Origin: Acanthococcus lagerstroemiae
Lineage: Eukaryota; Arthropoda; Insecta; Hemiptera; Eriococcidae
Length of the DNA stretch: 64,000 nt
NCBI GenBank assembly: GCA_031841125.1
Contig: CM063110.1
Location: 28,887,626 to 28,951,625 of the forward strand
Direction of reading: 5' to 3'
Positions 1 to 9,794 of the stretch are shown one piece after another. Numbering within the stretch: position 1 is the stretch's first letter; each line of letters begins with the position of its first letter. The position numbers were made by a program, and so were the translations under genes. The notes under the pieces were generated by a model. The model made no database searches and was not told the DNA's origin. It worked only from the letters and a program-made list of their open reading frames with translations.

Positions 1-476
1 TGAACATATCACATACCTCGGTTCCAAATTGCTCAAATTCAACTTTTCTGGGGTCGATTGTTTACCAACTACCGCTATGACAATTATACGTCGTTTGATT
101 TTTGGATAAATTCCATTTGACTAACATAATAATTCCTTCAAATTACACGAAAAACTTATCGGAGCACTTTTGTCGTGCTTGAAAAAATATCACGGTGGAC
201 TGATACCATGATAAAAAGAAGTGGGCAGTGTTGCCCCATCATAAAGGAACAACTTTGCTGCAGTCTGAATCATAGCAGCTAAGATCCGTACGGTGGGTCT
301 TATTGGGTATCCGGGCCTTATTGTGCTTACCTAACATCGAAATTTTCTCTCGATATTCCGTCTGGAGTTTCATCAATTTTTCCGGCTGTCAGATCAAGTT
401 ATGGTGACCCAGTAGTGAGTCACCAGCGTCTTTGTAGTTTCAATTTTGTGTTTAACCGTATCCGCGTGTGTTCCAG
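1..476. other. Intronic or upstream noncoding DNA
   Basis: No coding exon was found here. The stretch precedes the first fibronectin exon and probably belongs to the preceding intron of that gene. It ends in a pyrimidine-containing acceptor with AG at 475-476. Confidence 0.5.
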
Positions 477-668
477 GATATATTGTGGAAAAACAACTGC
501 TGCACGATAAATGGCTAAAGGTGGTCACGTTGGAACCATCGGTGCAGCAATACTGCGTTGATTACCTTCGCGAAAAATCCGAGTATTATTTCAGAGTGTT
601 CGCCGAGAACTCAGTTGGTTTGAGTGAAGCGGCAGTTACCGATCTCGTTAGCTTAGAAACGCATGCCA
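477..668 (+). CDS. sls: Titin/Sallimus-like gene, exon with second half of a fibronectin III domain
   Basis: The 192-nt exon lies between an acceptor AG at 475-476 and a donor GTAAGT at 669. Both ends are phase 1, so the exon is symmetric. The translation starts YIVEKQ and contains SEYYFRVFAENSVGLSEAA, the classic F and G strand signature of a fibronectin III (Fn3) repeat: tyrosine corner, then RV.AEN..G.S. Such repeats are found in sarcomeric giant proteins. Its last nucleotide pairs with the first two nucleotides of the next exon at 7117, giving a continuous linker into the next Fn3 domain. Sallimus is preferred over projectin or obscurin because the gene ends soon after these Fn3 repeats. 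That is inference from family architecture, and the symbol is tentative. Confidence 0.8.
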
Positions 669-689
669 GTAAGTAAAGCCCACTTTCAT

Positions 690-1240
690 TTCTATGGACT
701 GCGGTGCCATCCTGAAGGGGGAAGGGTTGAGGCGTAATTGCCCCTTGACGAAATATTTGTTGTTGTTATACTCCTTAGTTTCTCGACTCGCCACTTTTTT
801 CTCTCCTGAGCTAATCTTTTCATTTCTGAGAAACACTTTGTATCCTTCATTATCTGCTCTTCATAGCTCATTCGTAGCCTTCCTTTCCAGCTCTTTCGTT
901 CAACCATTCCGTCTAGCAGTAATAACAGTATCCCGGAATGTTATATGATGTATCATTTCAACGCTCTTTACAATTATTTTCCAAATTTCTCTTTCCCTTC
1001 CTGTTCATCTCAATACTTCCTCATTCCTGACCTTTTCTGTCCATTTGATTTTTTTAAATCTATACTTGCCCCGAATATGTTTGTTTATTTTATTTTTTTT
1101 TAACTCTTAACCTGTACTAATTTACTCTTTATTTCTGTTTTACTTCTTCCACCTTGCGTTATCAAACTACCTAAGTATTTATATTTCTTTACCCCTTTAT
1201 TTTGGAAACTAATATTTAGCATGGCTGAAGAATAGAAATG
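690..1240 (-). mobile_element. LINE fragment, C-terminal end of reverse transcriptase ORF
   Basis: Read on the - strand, several frames give the usual tail of an endonuclease/reverse-transcriptase LINE. VKKYKYLGSLITQGG comes first (about 1190-1150), then a WTEKVRNEEVLR-like block, then LDGMVERKSWKGRLRMSYEE and RLAQERKKWR near 750. These are the post-catalytic thumb and the end of ORF2. The frame is broken several times, so it is a fossil. It is colinear with the polymerase-core fragment at 4640-5890 on the same strand and is probably the other half of that copy. Clade is not certain. Confidence 0.7.
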
Positions 1241-1720
1241 CACGACAAATACGTAGCGACGAAACAATTATGAAGGACAACAAGTTTGCTCAAAATGAAC
1301 GACAATTTATTGTCAAACGATGCCTAAATAAGTGAGAACAGTAATCATCTGCCAGATCGAACAGACGAGTCTTAACCATCTTTTAATATGTCTTGTGGAA
1401 TATTGAACAAAATTTGAAAAATCTTACTGAATCTGGAACAAATCTAAAAGAATTTGAAAACGTCTCTGCCAAGCTTGTTATAGTTGTGAACAAGTCTAGA
1501 AGAGTCTTAATGGTGCAGTCGTAGACGAGTCGAGAATTCTTAAATCGTAGATATGTTTGGAAGAGGCTTGAGGGGTTTCAAAGGTATCGGGCAGGCTTAA
1601 AGAAGCCTTCAAGAATCAAACACAGCCGTGGAAGTCTTGAGGATTTTCAGTCAAATCTGGAAAAGTCTTAAGGATTTTCAATCAGATCTGGTAAACAGTT
1701 TAAAATTTCTAAAACTTTCA
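1235..1720. repeat. Degenerate short repeats
   Basis: CGACAA-type motifs recur at 1240-1325. From about 1480 to 1705 there are degenerate units around 40 bp long built on GGATTTTCA, TCTGGAA and AGTCTTAA. The clearest pair is at 1644-1705. No coding signal was seen. Confidence 0.45.
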
Positions 1721-2139
1721 GCTCTGTGGGTGAAACTGAAATTTCTCAATGAATGTCGTGATTAATTTTATTTTCAGACCGGGCATTTCTTATAATCGTC
1801 GCGCGACTATTTTTCTGCCATTCAAAAATTTCTTTCACTGTGCCCTTCGTCTCTTAATCGTTGATCATATTTATTTGTCATTATTCTCTTTTCTTCTCGT
1901 TCGACTTCTCATGTTCTGCCGAGCTGTGAAATGCATGCCCTTTATTTTTTCACCTTCTATTTTCGTATTATTTATTGAATTTTGTTTCCATTTACTGACT
2001 ACTAGTGTGGATTGTTATATTCGTAGGCTAAAAAAAATTCGAATTTTTGAGCTCGACCTTGTTGAAAATTTGCCTTCGGTTTAAAAAAAAGTCTTTTAAA
2101 AATGTTTTTTGATTTGTAAATTTTCCTTGAATTTGTCCT

Positions 2140-3855
2140 ATGTACTACTATAGGGTTGAAAATTGAATGTTACGCAGCTCCTGAAAAATGCAGGTTATGC
2201 AATATTTTTACATATCATTTTTAGTAGTATTCATCGCGACCTTTAAATCAGTTCATATACGAATTTTGCCTATCTGTGAAATTGAAGGCGCTAAAGCACT
2301 TACAATACTTTGTTGATTTATACCCCCTTTAGTATGACAGGTAGGCAAAACTCACATAATGACCTCAATGGTAGTAATGATAGAGATCTGCAAAATAAGT
2401 CATGTTCAAATTTTGCCTAGCTACAATATTGAAGGCGCTTTAAAGCGACAAAGTATTGTAAGTGCTTTAGCGCCTGAAATTTCACAGATAGGCAAAATTT
2501 GAATATGACCTTTTTTGTTACTCATAATTAGTAGAACTGAAAAGGTCTTGTGCAAATTTGGTCCATCTCGCACCATCGAATAAAACACTGGTAAAAATCA
2601 AAACTTCGAAAGAAGTGGTGTGGGGTGAAGAAATATAACCAGGGAAAATTATTTTATGTTCCAACATATTTTTCCCATTGATTCATATAGGGAATATCCA
2701 TCATATCTTTATGATTCATGTAATATGCAGTCAATTGGACCCAACTTGATTGGACATATTTTGCTATTAAAATCATAAAAATGCATATTTGTATTATTTT
2801 CCTCGGTTTTCGGGCATATTTTGGAAATATTTGGCCAATCTGGAGAACTTTTCGGGAATATTTCTACTTTTCTGTTGGAAAACAATAAAAACATCTGAAA
2901 ATTCGATAGGAAATGAAATGACCTACATTCTTTCATGGTTCAAATCCGAATGCGGACGTGTAGTTGTACTTCTGAATTATGTTATCTGTGGCATGTGTTG
3001 ATTTCCTTATCTGTGTTGGAATGAATCCGGAGCCAACTCCGGAATCCGGATCCGAGGATACAAATAATTGGATTTTGAATCAGTGGCTTTGTTCGTTTTG
3101 AAGCTTAGTGTATACACCAAGTGTACGCTGATACACTCATAGTGGAATATTTTGACATATTTTGGGCTTTTTTTGAGAGAGAGAATATTATATGGGCATA
3201 TCTCACTGTTTTTAGGACATAAAATAATTTTCCTTGATTATAACGTATGAACTTCAGTGAAATTAGACAAGTTTAATTTTAAATTCACAAAAAAAAAAGG
3301 AAAGAAAGAAAAAAGACAAATAATAAGGCTAAATTACCCAAAACGTTTACCTGAATTCCGAACGATTTTTCCTATTAAATCAGTGAAATTGAACATGTAT
3401 TATTTTTAATTCATTCCCGTTTTCCCCACAGAATGTCCAAAAAATATTTCCCTACAATATGGGTATCATTTGTTAGAGAAAACACAGTCCAATTCACCGG
3501 TTAGTCAAATGATGGTCTACCGCCTTCAATTTGCGAAATGGACCAAATTTTCACATAACCTTTTTAGTTCTACTAATTCTGAGTAACAAAAAAGGTCATA
3601 TTCGAATTTTGCCTATCTGTGAAATTGAAGGTGCTAAAGCACTTACAAAACTTTATCGCTTTATAGCGCCTTCAGTATTGCAGATAGGAAACATTCGGAA
3701 ATAACTCGTTTTGTAGACCTCAATCATTACTAATATTGAAGTTATATGGGAATTTCTATCTGCCATACTAAAGGCGCTATAAGTACCTTCAATTTCACAG
3801 GTAGGCGCGTAACCTGCAAGCGTAACATTCAATTTTCAACCCTATGGTACATAAC
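2140..3855. repeat. Large foldback element with inverted arms
   Basis: The block at about 2140-2580 reappears inverted at about 3530-3855. The outer ends read TAGGGTTGAAAATTGAATGT (left) and its complement (right). The arms are packed with copies of a short palindromic module containing GAAGGCGCT, AGTGCTTTAGCGCC and GATAGGCAAAATTTG. A second, inner inverted pair (AAAATTATTTTATGTCC near 2645 and its complement near 3220) suggests nested foldback units. No transposase was recognised, so it is probably a non-autonomous DNA element. Confidence 0.65.
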
Positions 3856-4049
3856 TTCAAAGCTCTTACAAATTGTAGGTACGAGCTATTGGGACGATTT
3901 AGAATGTTTGATGAAATGAGCTAGGTCTACAATATATTCGATTCCAAGGCTGGTGGATAATGATTGGCTCCGATGTGGTTGATAGGTGACGCAAATTAGG
4001 TCGCGCTCAAAAATTCGAAAAAATTTTGATGATCTTAACATATAGGTAA

Positions 4050-4490
4050 TATAAGAGATGGACCAAATTTGCACATAACCTTTTCACTAGTACTCATCGC
4101 GAACTGTAAGTTAGTTCATATACAAACTTTGCGTATCTGTGAAATTGAAGGCGCTATAAAGCAATGAAGTATTGCAGTGCTTTAGCGCCTTCAATATTGC
4201 AGATAGGCAAAATTTGTACATAACTGATTTTGTAGATCTCAATCATTACTACTGTTAAGGTTATATGTGAATTTAGCCTATCTGCCATACTGATGGCGCT
4301 TTAGAGCAATAAAGTATTGTAAGTGTTTTAGCGCCTTCAGTTTCACAGCTAGGCAAAATTTGTATATGAACTAATTTGAAGTTTGAGATGAATATTATTG
4401 AAAAGTTTCTAGAAAATTTTTGCATAACCTGTATTTTTAAGGCGCTACGTAACCATTAATTTTCAGCCTTATAGTACATAACCTCAAGGA
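4050..4490. repeat. Third copy of the foldback module
   Basis: This repeats the modules of the element at 2140-3855: GGACCAAATTTGCACATAACC near 4060, GATAGGCAAAATTTG near 4200, and the terminal ATTAATTTTCAGCC/TAGTACATAACC near 4450-4480. It sits just before the LINE core, so the family has accumulated at this spot. Confidence 0.6.
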
Positions 4491-4639
4491 AAAATCACTT
4501 AGGAAATATTTACAAATTAAAATAAAATTTTTTGAACATTTTTCTGTTAACCAAAGGCAACTTTTTACCTGGGTCGCGTTAGAAATTTCGAAGAAAAAAA
4601 AAAGTTGACCATCCACCCCATTGACTACTATCATTTCTG

Positions 4640-5890
4640 TTTTCTTATTTTATTTTATCCACCCTATTGCAACATCATCTGTAAACCTTATCATTCTAAT
4701 CGTCCCCGCGTGTATTATCTCACGTGATTTTCTTTCGTTCATTTCTTCATTTACTTTTTCTATAAATGTGTTAAACAGTACTGGTGACAAATAGCAACTT
4801 TGTCTTAATCCTTTTTGAATTTTCCCTTCTCCCACTTCATCCTCTATTTGCATTTGAGCCTTTTGATCATAATACAAATTCCATATATTACTCTTCTTTC
4901 TTTATACTTAACTTCTATCTCCTTCAATATTTGAAACATTTTTGACTATTCAACATTATCAAAAGCTTTTTCTAAATCTACAAATGCTTCATATGTATCT
5001 GAACCTTTTTTCTAAGAAAACCCTCAAATATATAACTGCTTCCCTAGTTCCTCTAGCTTTTCTAATTCGAATTTGATCTTCTTCCTAACTTCCTTCCATT
5101 TTATTTTGTATTCTCTTATTTATTATCCTAGCTAGAATCTTTGATATTTGCATGCTCCTGTTTCTTCAAGGATCAAAATCAATCTGCCTTTCTGGAAATC
5201 TGATGGCACGTCTTCTATCGTGTACATTTTGCAAATTAATTCATATAAATTTTTCAAAATTACTTCTCCTGCATTCTTCAATACTAACAATTTCAACTCC
5301 TGCTTTGCCGTTTTCATTTCCTTCAGAGCTTTATCAAATTTCGATCTTGGAATAGGATCTTCTCTTTCTTCATCCTCCACACTGTCTTCTCTTCCCATAC
5401 ATTTACTTATATGGGCTCCATTCTTGTACAGTTTTTCAACACATTTCACCCATCTTTTTATTTTGTCTTGAGTCTAATAATTTTCCTTTTTCCTTAGTTA
5501 AATTAAATATTTGTTCTCTTTCATCGTGTTTCAAAATATCTTTTTACTTTATTGTATGTCTGATCGGGTTTTCCTGCTTTCACTTGCTCCTTAATTTCCT
5601 CGCAATTCTGATTAATCCATTGTCCTTTGGCCTTTCTTGCATTCTCTCTTTATTTGATTTCTTAACGCTTTATATTTGTCCTTATTTTCTCTATCATTGG
5701 CTAGTTTATACTTTCTTCTTTCTTCCATTGACATCATTAGCGGAGACGCGTCTTCAGGGAAGAATACTGATGTAGTTTCCCTTTGCTTTCATCAGGGTTT
5801 ATCTGCTGGAGTTTTCCTTCTCCTATGTAGCGGGAGGAGGGAGATTTTTGTCATCTTCAGTGATGTAAGTTTGCTTGGGTGCATAATTTG
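4640..5890 (-). mobile_element. LINE fragment, reverse transcriptase core (broken)
   Basis: On the - strand, from high to low coordinates, the fragments run as follows: a lysine-rich linker (5780-5460); FDKALKEMKTAK to EVILKNLYELICKMY, then VPSDFQKGRLILI (5449-5132), which is RT block 1-2; a region in mixed frames containing KILARIINKR (5130-4880); and GLRQSCYLSPVLFN followed by RFTDDVA (4877-4650), the blocks around the catalytic aspartates. The usual FADD reads FTDD. Multiple stops and frameshifts make it non-functional. The following thumb region is missing here but appears at 690-1240 on the same strand. Confidence 0.8.
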
Positions 5891-6900
5891 AATGAAAGAA
5901 GGAGTTGATTGGTGAGATAATTGATATTATTTGTAAAATAATTTGGTTGACTGAATGATTTAGTAGTAGAATAATTTGAATGTTGGGATATGATTGACTG
6001 TATTAGTAGATTGGTGGAATAGATAATTCAGTTTGTGGAAAAATTTATTGATTGCAAAGAATGGAGAAATTTGATTGGTAAGGATTTTAGAGGTGGAATA
6101 AATTGGTTCACTGAATGATTTCAGGCGTGGGAGAAATCATATTTCCGTGGATCAAGACGATAATAAAGATCAAAAAGATATGATTATTTATGATCAAGAA
6201 TAGATCATTAAATTCATGATCTGAATAATCTCGTGATTTTATTTTCTAAACCGATTTAAGATTGAGAATATCACGAAAATCGGTAAACTCGTTATTTGAA
6301 AATCAAAAAGTTTACAATTCGTGATCCTTTTTATGATTTAGGATTTTTTCCAAAATGATCGTTTGATCTTGATCCGTAACCTTTTTCAATTTTTCGGATG
6401 ATCTGCAGAGCATGATATTACATAAGTGAATTCGTGATCTTGTCCATTCTTGAGTAATTTGAATAGTTGAATGATTTATTGGCGTGATAATTTAATTAGT
6501 GGGATCAGAATACCCATGGGCGGGGGCGGAACGAGTGAGAGTGTCTTTCATTGGCTTCCGTTGGAAAATTCGTGGCTCTCATTGAAATTTACCCGTTCTT
6601 ACGACTCAAATCTGTGAAGAAGAAACATAAGTAGAACAATTATTTTTCATCTCTGTTAGCACAATTTAGTGACATCAGTACGCCTGGGGCGGAGTGTAAT
6701 TTTCTGAGTAATTGGAATTTGAAATTGTATTGAAGGTGTGATTGGCTGAATAAGGTAATAGGTAAAATAGTGTCATTAATGTATTTGATTGGTGTGGTAA
6801 TATGACTAGCTGAATATTTATTTGGAATAATTGTTGTCTTGATAGAGTAATATCATTGGTAGAATAATTCGATTGACAAAATATTTGCTTAGTGGAAATA
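5890..6900. repeat. Degenerate TGATTGGTGGAATAATTT-like repeats with an AT-rich insert
   Basis: Imperfect units built on TTGATTGG, GGAATAATTT and AGTGG run through 5890-6130 and resume at 6460-6900. The interruption at about 6130-6420 is rich in GATC and TGATC tracts and may be a separate insertion. No gene was seen. Confidence 0.4.
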
Positions 6901-7116
6901 TTTAGCCGAAAAAAACCTGTGACTACAGATAAAACAGATAGCGTGACCAAAGAAATCTGGCTTCACTGTCTCTGGTCACATGGTCAGACTGTTTGGCTTT
7001 CAGATTTGCCTGTGCAGAATCAAACCAAGTTCAGATTCTGTCGCAGTCAATGGCGTGCACTCTATTTCTTCGACTGCTGCTCGACGGTATTCTCAATTGT
7101 ATTACCATTTTTTCAG

Positions 7117-7322
7117 CCGTCCCGTCACCGCCAACCGCCCCGTTAGAAATAAGATCCCTGAATGCCAACGCCGTGGACGTCGAATGGGGTGTGCCTGAAA
7201 CAGACGGAGGATCTCCTCTGACTGGATACGCGATCGCTATTAAGGATGTGAAGAAAACTATGTGGATGGAAGTTGGCCGCGTCCCCGCAGATGTTCAGAA
7301 ATTGACTGTCAGGGATCTCCAT
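7117..7322 (+). CDS. sls: Titin/Sallimus-like gene, exon with first half of the last full Fn3 domain
   Basis: The acceptor CAG is at 7114-7116 and the donor GTAAAT at 7323. The exon enters in phase 1 and leaves in phase 0. The translation starts VPSPPTAPLEI, then NANAVDVEWGVPETDGGSPL and TGYAIAIKD. This is a textbook Fn3 start: PxxP opener, strand B with tryptophan, the DGG-P-TGY turn. It continues WMEVGRV and KLTVRDL. Splicing to 7409 completes the domain. The protein is a structural, elastic or scaffold component of the sarcomere if the family call is right. Confidence 0.88.
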
Positions 7323-7408
7323 GTAAATACCACTTCGTTGCTTGTTCGTGCATCCAGCTGTGATAATGTTGAACGTACGCCCTTGTTAACGTAAAATATT
7401 GCTTGCAG

Positions 7409-7508
7409 GAAAACCACGAATACCTGATTAGGATTTTCGCGCGGAATGAGGTCGGCCTCAGTGAGCCACTGGAATCTGATGAGCCTTATAAAGTGCAAAA
7501 ACCATTTG
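7409..7508 (+). CDS. sls: Titin/Sallimus-like gene, exon completing the Fn3 domain
   Basis: This 100-nt exon follows an 86-nt intron (acceptor TTGCAG ending 7408) and is followed by donor GTAATT at 7509. It reads ENHEYLIRIFARNEVGLSEP then LESDEP, completing the Fn3 fold (YLIRI.ARNEVG.S). Phase 0 in, phase 1 out. It is too short to stand out as an ORF and is supported by frame-perfect splicing on both sides. Confidence 0.87.
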
Positions 7509-7592
7509 GTAATTAAAACGTTTTAGTAATTGTCACGTTGTTTAGGCTCCTGAGCTGCGTTACTAACAACTTCATCTTATATTTGGCTGCAG

Positions 7593-7789
7593 GAATAGAA
7601 GAAGATACCGATCTGGAAGAAACAGTTATGGACAAGCCATCAATGAGCATTAGTACAGAAACGACGACATCGTGGATGAAAGAGGCGGGCATGGATGCCG
7701 ACATTGATTCTTACGCCGAAAGTTCGTTGCTGAAACGCAGCGAATATTTCTTCCGCATTTGGTACTACGCTCGCCAGTTATTCAAGTGA
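7593..7789 (+). CDS. sls: Titin/Sallimus-like gene, terminal coding exon
   Basis: After an 84-nt intron (acceptor GCAG ending 7592) the frame continues through 65 residues to TGA at 7787-7789. The tail is acidic (IEEDTDLEE) and then reads SISTETTTSWMKEAGMDAD. It ends SEYFFRIWYYARQLFK, resembling the last strands of another, atypical Fn3-like module. Because the gene ends in Fn3 material with no kinase or Ig repeats after it, Sallimus is favoured. Projectin and obscurin paralogues remain possible. No canonical AATAAA was found in the following 430 bp. Confidence 0.8.
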
Positions 7790-8240
7790 GATGTAACCCA
7801 AATGTACGTCCCCTCCCCCTGAAAAGACTGATATTAGATACCCCAAACAAGAAATCCGAAGTATTTTACTGTGAAAATAGATTATTTTTGAGATTAACAT
7901 ACTCGAAATATTCGTTGTAATATTTAATGTGATATTTGTTATTTTTATTGTTATCTTTTTTCTTTTTTTTTAAGTATCATTAGACTAGACCCGAAGATGA
8001 CCACCTCTTATTTTTATACTCGACGTGAATAATTTCCCCCCCCCCCCTTCAAATTGGTATATATTATGTCAATGCCGAAGATATGAGAGAGACAAATATA
8101 GGTGCGAATAATCGATCAAACTAAATAATTTTGATGTACTTTCAAAATAATTTGTAAATTGTCTAAGTAATACAGATTATTGTTTCGTTTCATTCTGTAC
8201 TTTTGTAACTGTTTTAACTGGGCCTGAACAGCATGAGGGG
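7790..8240 (+). other. Probable 3' UTR and boundary with satellite DNA
   Basis: AT-rich DNA with a C-run near 8038-8047. No AATAAA was seen. Satellite-related sequence begins at about 8240. Confidence 0.4.
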
Positions 8241-8600
8241 TGGGCTGTTGTGGACTCAGTTTTGACGACGGATATGAATTCGTCTCGCGAGTTTCAATCT
8301 ATTTCACCCAATTTTAGTCTTTCGCGATTTATCAGTTCGCCCCAGGAAATTTGAGAACTTGAATTCTAGCAGTCTCCAATCGAGAGATTTTCGCCTTTGA
8401 CCAGTTCGCCCCGGGAAATTCGCAATCTCGCAAATGCATATTGGTGCGAATTGTATTAGTTTTTCGAGACGAATTCGAATCCGTTGTCAAAATTGAGCTA
8501 GAGTCAATTTTTGACCCATTTTGTCCTCATTTTCGAGTGTATTTCGGCTATTTTGCCAACTTTTCAAAAATGTAGTAACGCCTTAAACTTGTTGAATCTG
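8240..8600. repeat. Divergent satellite-edge sequence, partly inverted
   Basis: Near 8255 the motif TTTGACGACGGATATGAATT is the reverse complement of the satellite start motif. The block 8366-8470 (CTAGCAGTCTCCAATC ... GGTGCGAATTGTATTAG) appears inverted at 8602-8705 and direct again at 9690-9790. This is the oldest-looking part of the satellite locus. Confidence 0.6.
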
Positions 8601-8601
8601 C

Positions 8602-9787
8602 AATACAATTCGCACCAATATGCATTTGCGAGATTGCGAATTTTTCTGGAGCGAACTGGTGAAAGGCGAAAAATTTTGGATTGGAGACTGCTAGAGGAAA
8701 ACTGAAAAATACGTTTTATTCGAAATTTTCTCCTCTATCCAGAATTTCAAACCGCACTGCTCTAACTGCCTCCGTTCCAAAATTATTCGCGAATTGTCGG
8801 TTCGCCCCACAAAAATAGAAGGTACAATGGGTTGGAATTTTGTGCGATGTGTGGCATATTCAACGTGTCGAAGGCGCTACCACAAAAAAGTTTTCAATTT
8901 CGTGTTTCTCGGCAACGGTGCGTCGCCGCCAAATTTGAACTCAAACATTCTGAGGAACTGAGTAAAAAACAGTCTTTATTTCAAAATTTTTGATTTTGAA
9001 AATTTTGAAAATTTCTCCGTACTACACATCATGTTTTTTTTGGGCCGAAAAAATTTTCGGAAAGCTTTGGCGTCGGCACTGGCGCTGATTACTCAGTTTT
9101 TCAAGACGAATTCGAATCCGTTGTCAAAATTGAGATAGAGTCAATTTTCGACCCATTTTGACATTTTCGAGTGCGCCTTCGACACGTTGAATATGCAACC
9201 AATCGCACAAAAATCCAACCCATTGTATGTACCTTCTATTTTTGTGGGGCGAACCGACAATTTTTGCCCGACACTTCATTTTCGCGTTTCGTGTGTCTCG
9301 TAGAAAAGTGAACCGTTAATATTTGCGCGTTTTTATATTGTGTGTGGTGGTGACATCGAGAAAGAAAAACCATTTCTCAGGTCAGATAGTTATTCATTTA
9401 TCCGTTTATTAACTGGCGTATTTATGTTACAATTGCGTTACATGAGTCTTCTGCCCTTCTTGGTTATGTTATTGAGGAAAACGATCCTCCAAATTTGACA
9501 AATAACTTCGCCCTTTTCGTGGGCCCCTCGTAAAATAACTTTGCCCTTTTCGTGGGCCCCTCGTAAGAGAATTTCGGTAATTCCTGAACTGGCTGCTTTA
9601 CGAATAATTTGAGAACGGAAGCAGTTAGGGCAGTGCGGTTTGAAATTCTGGATTGAGTAGAAAATTTCGAATAAAACGAATTTTTCAGTTTTCCTCTAGC
9701 AGTCTCCAATCCAATGTTTTTCGCATTTCACCAGTTTATCTCAGGAAATTCGCAATCTCGCAAATGCATATTGGTGCGAATTGTATT
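8602..9787. repeat. Inverted-repeat element whose loop holds one satellite-like monomer
   Basis: The left arm runs from about 8602 to 8878. The right arm is its inverse, at 9173-9262 and 9602-9787. Matching landmarks are GGTGCGAATTGTATT, CAGTCTCCAATC, the AACCGCACTGC block, TCGGTTCGCCCCAC and ACGTTGAATATGC. The right arm is split by a 340-bp insertion (9262-9602). The loop (about 8879-9172) reads as one diverged satellite monomer, with CGTCGCCGCCAAATTTGAAC, the GAAAATTTCTCC-type block and the motif ACGAATTCGAATCC. Confidence 0.7.
9262..9604 (+). mobile_element. Copy of a dispersed ~340-bp repeat, inserted in one arm
   Basis: This block, from GCCCGACACTTCATTTTC to GAACTGGCTGCTTTAC, recurs nearly base for base at 51459-51799. 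It includes a tandem doublet around CCCTTTTCGTGGGCCCC in both copies. Here it interrupts the right arm of the inverted repeat, whereas the left arm (8602-8878) preserves the uninterrupted target. At 51.5 kb it sits inside a longer 1.1-kb insertion. Confidence 0.75.
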
Positions 9788-9794
9788 AGTTTTT

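Larger units (their letters stand above)
669..7116 (+). other. Large phase-1 intron of the titin-like gene
   Basis: This 6.4-kb intron begins GTAAGT and ends TTTTTTCAG. It carries transposon debris on the opposite strand, foldback repeats and AT-rich degenerate repeats, listed separately. The two introns downstream are only 86 and 84 nt, so the size comes from insertions. Confidence 0.75.

Noticed and set aside
1..120. ITYLGSKL at the window start, resembling a LINE thumb motif
   Set aside because: The neighbouring frame shows no further RT motifs, and eight residues are too few.
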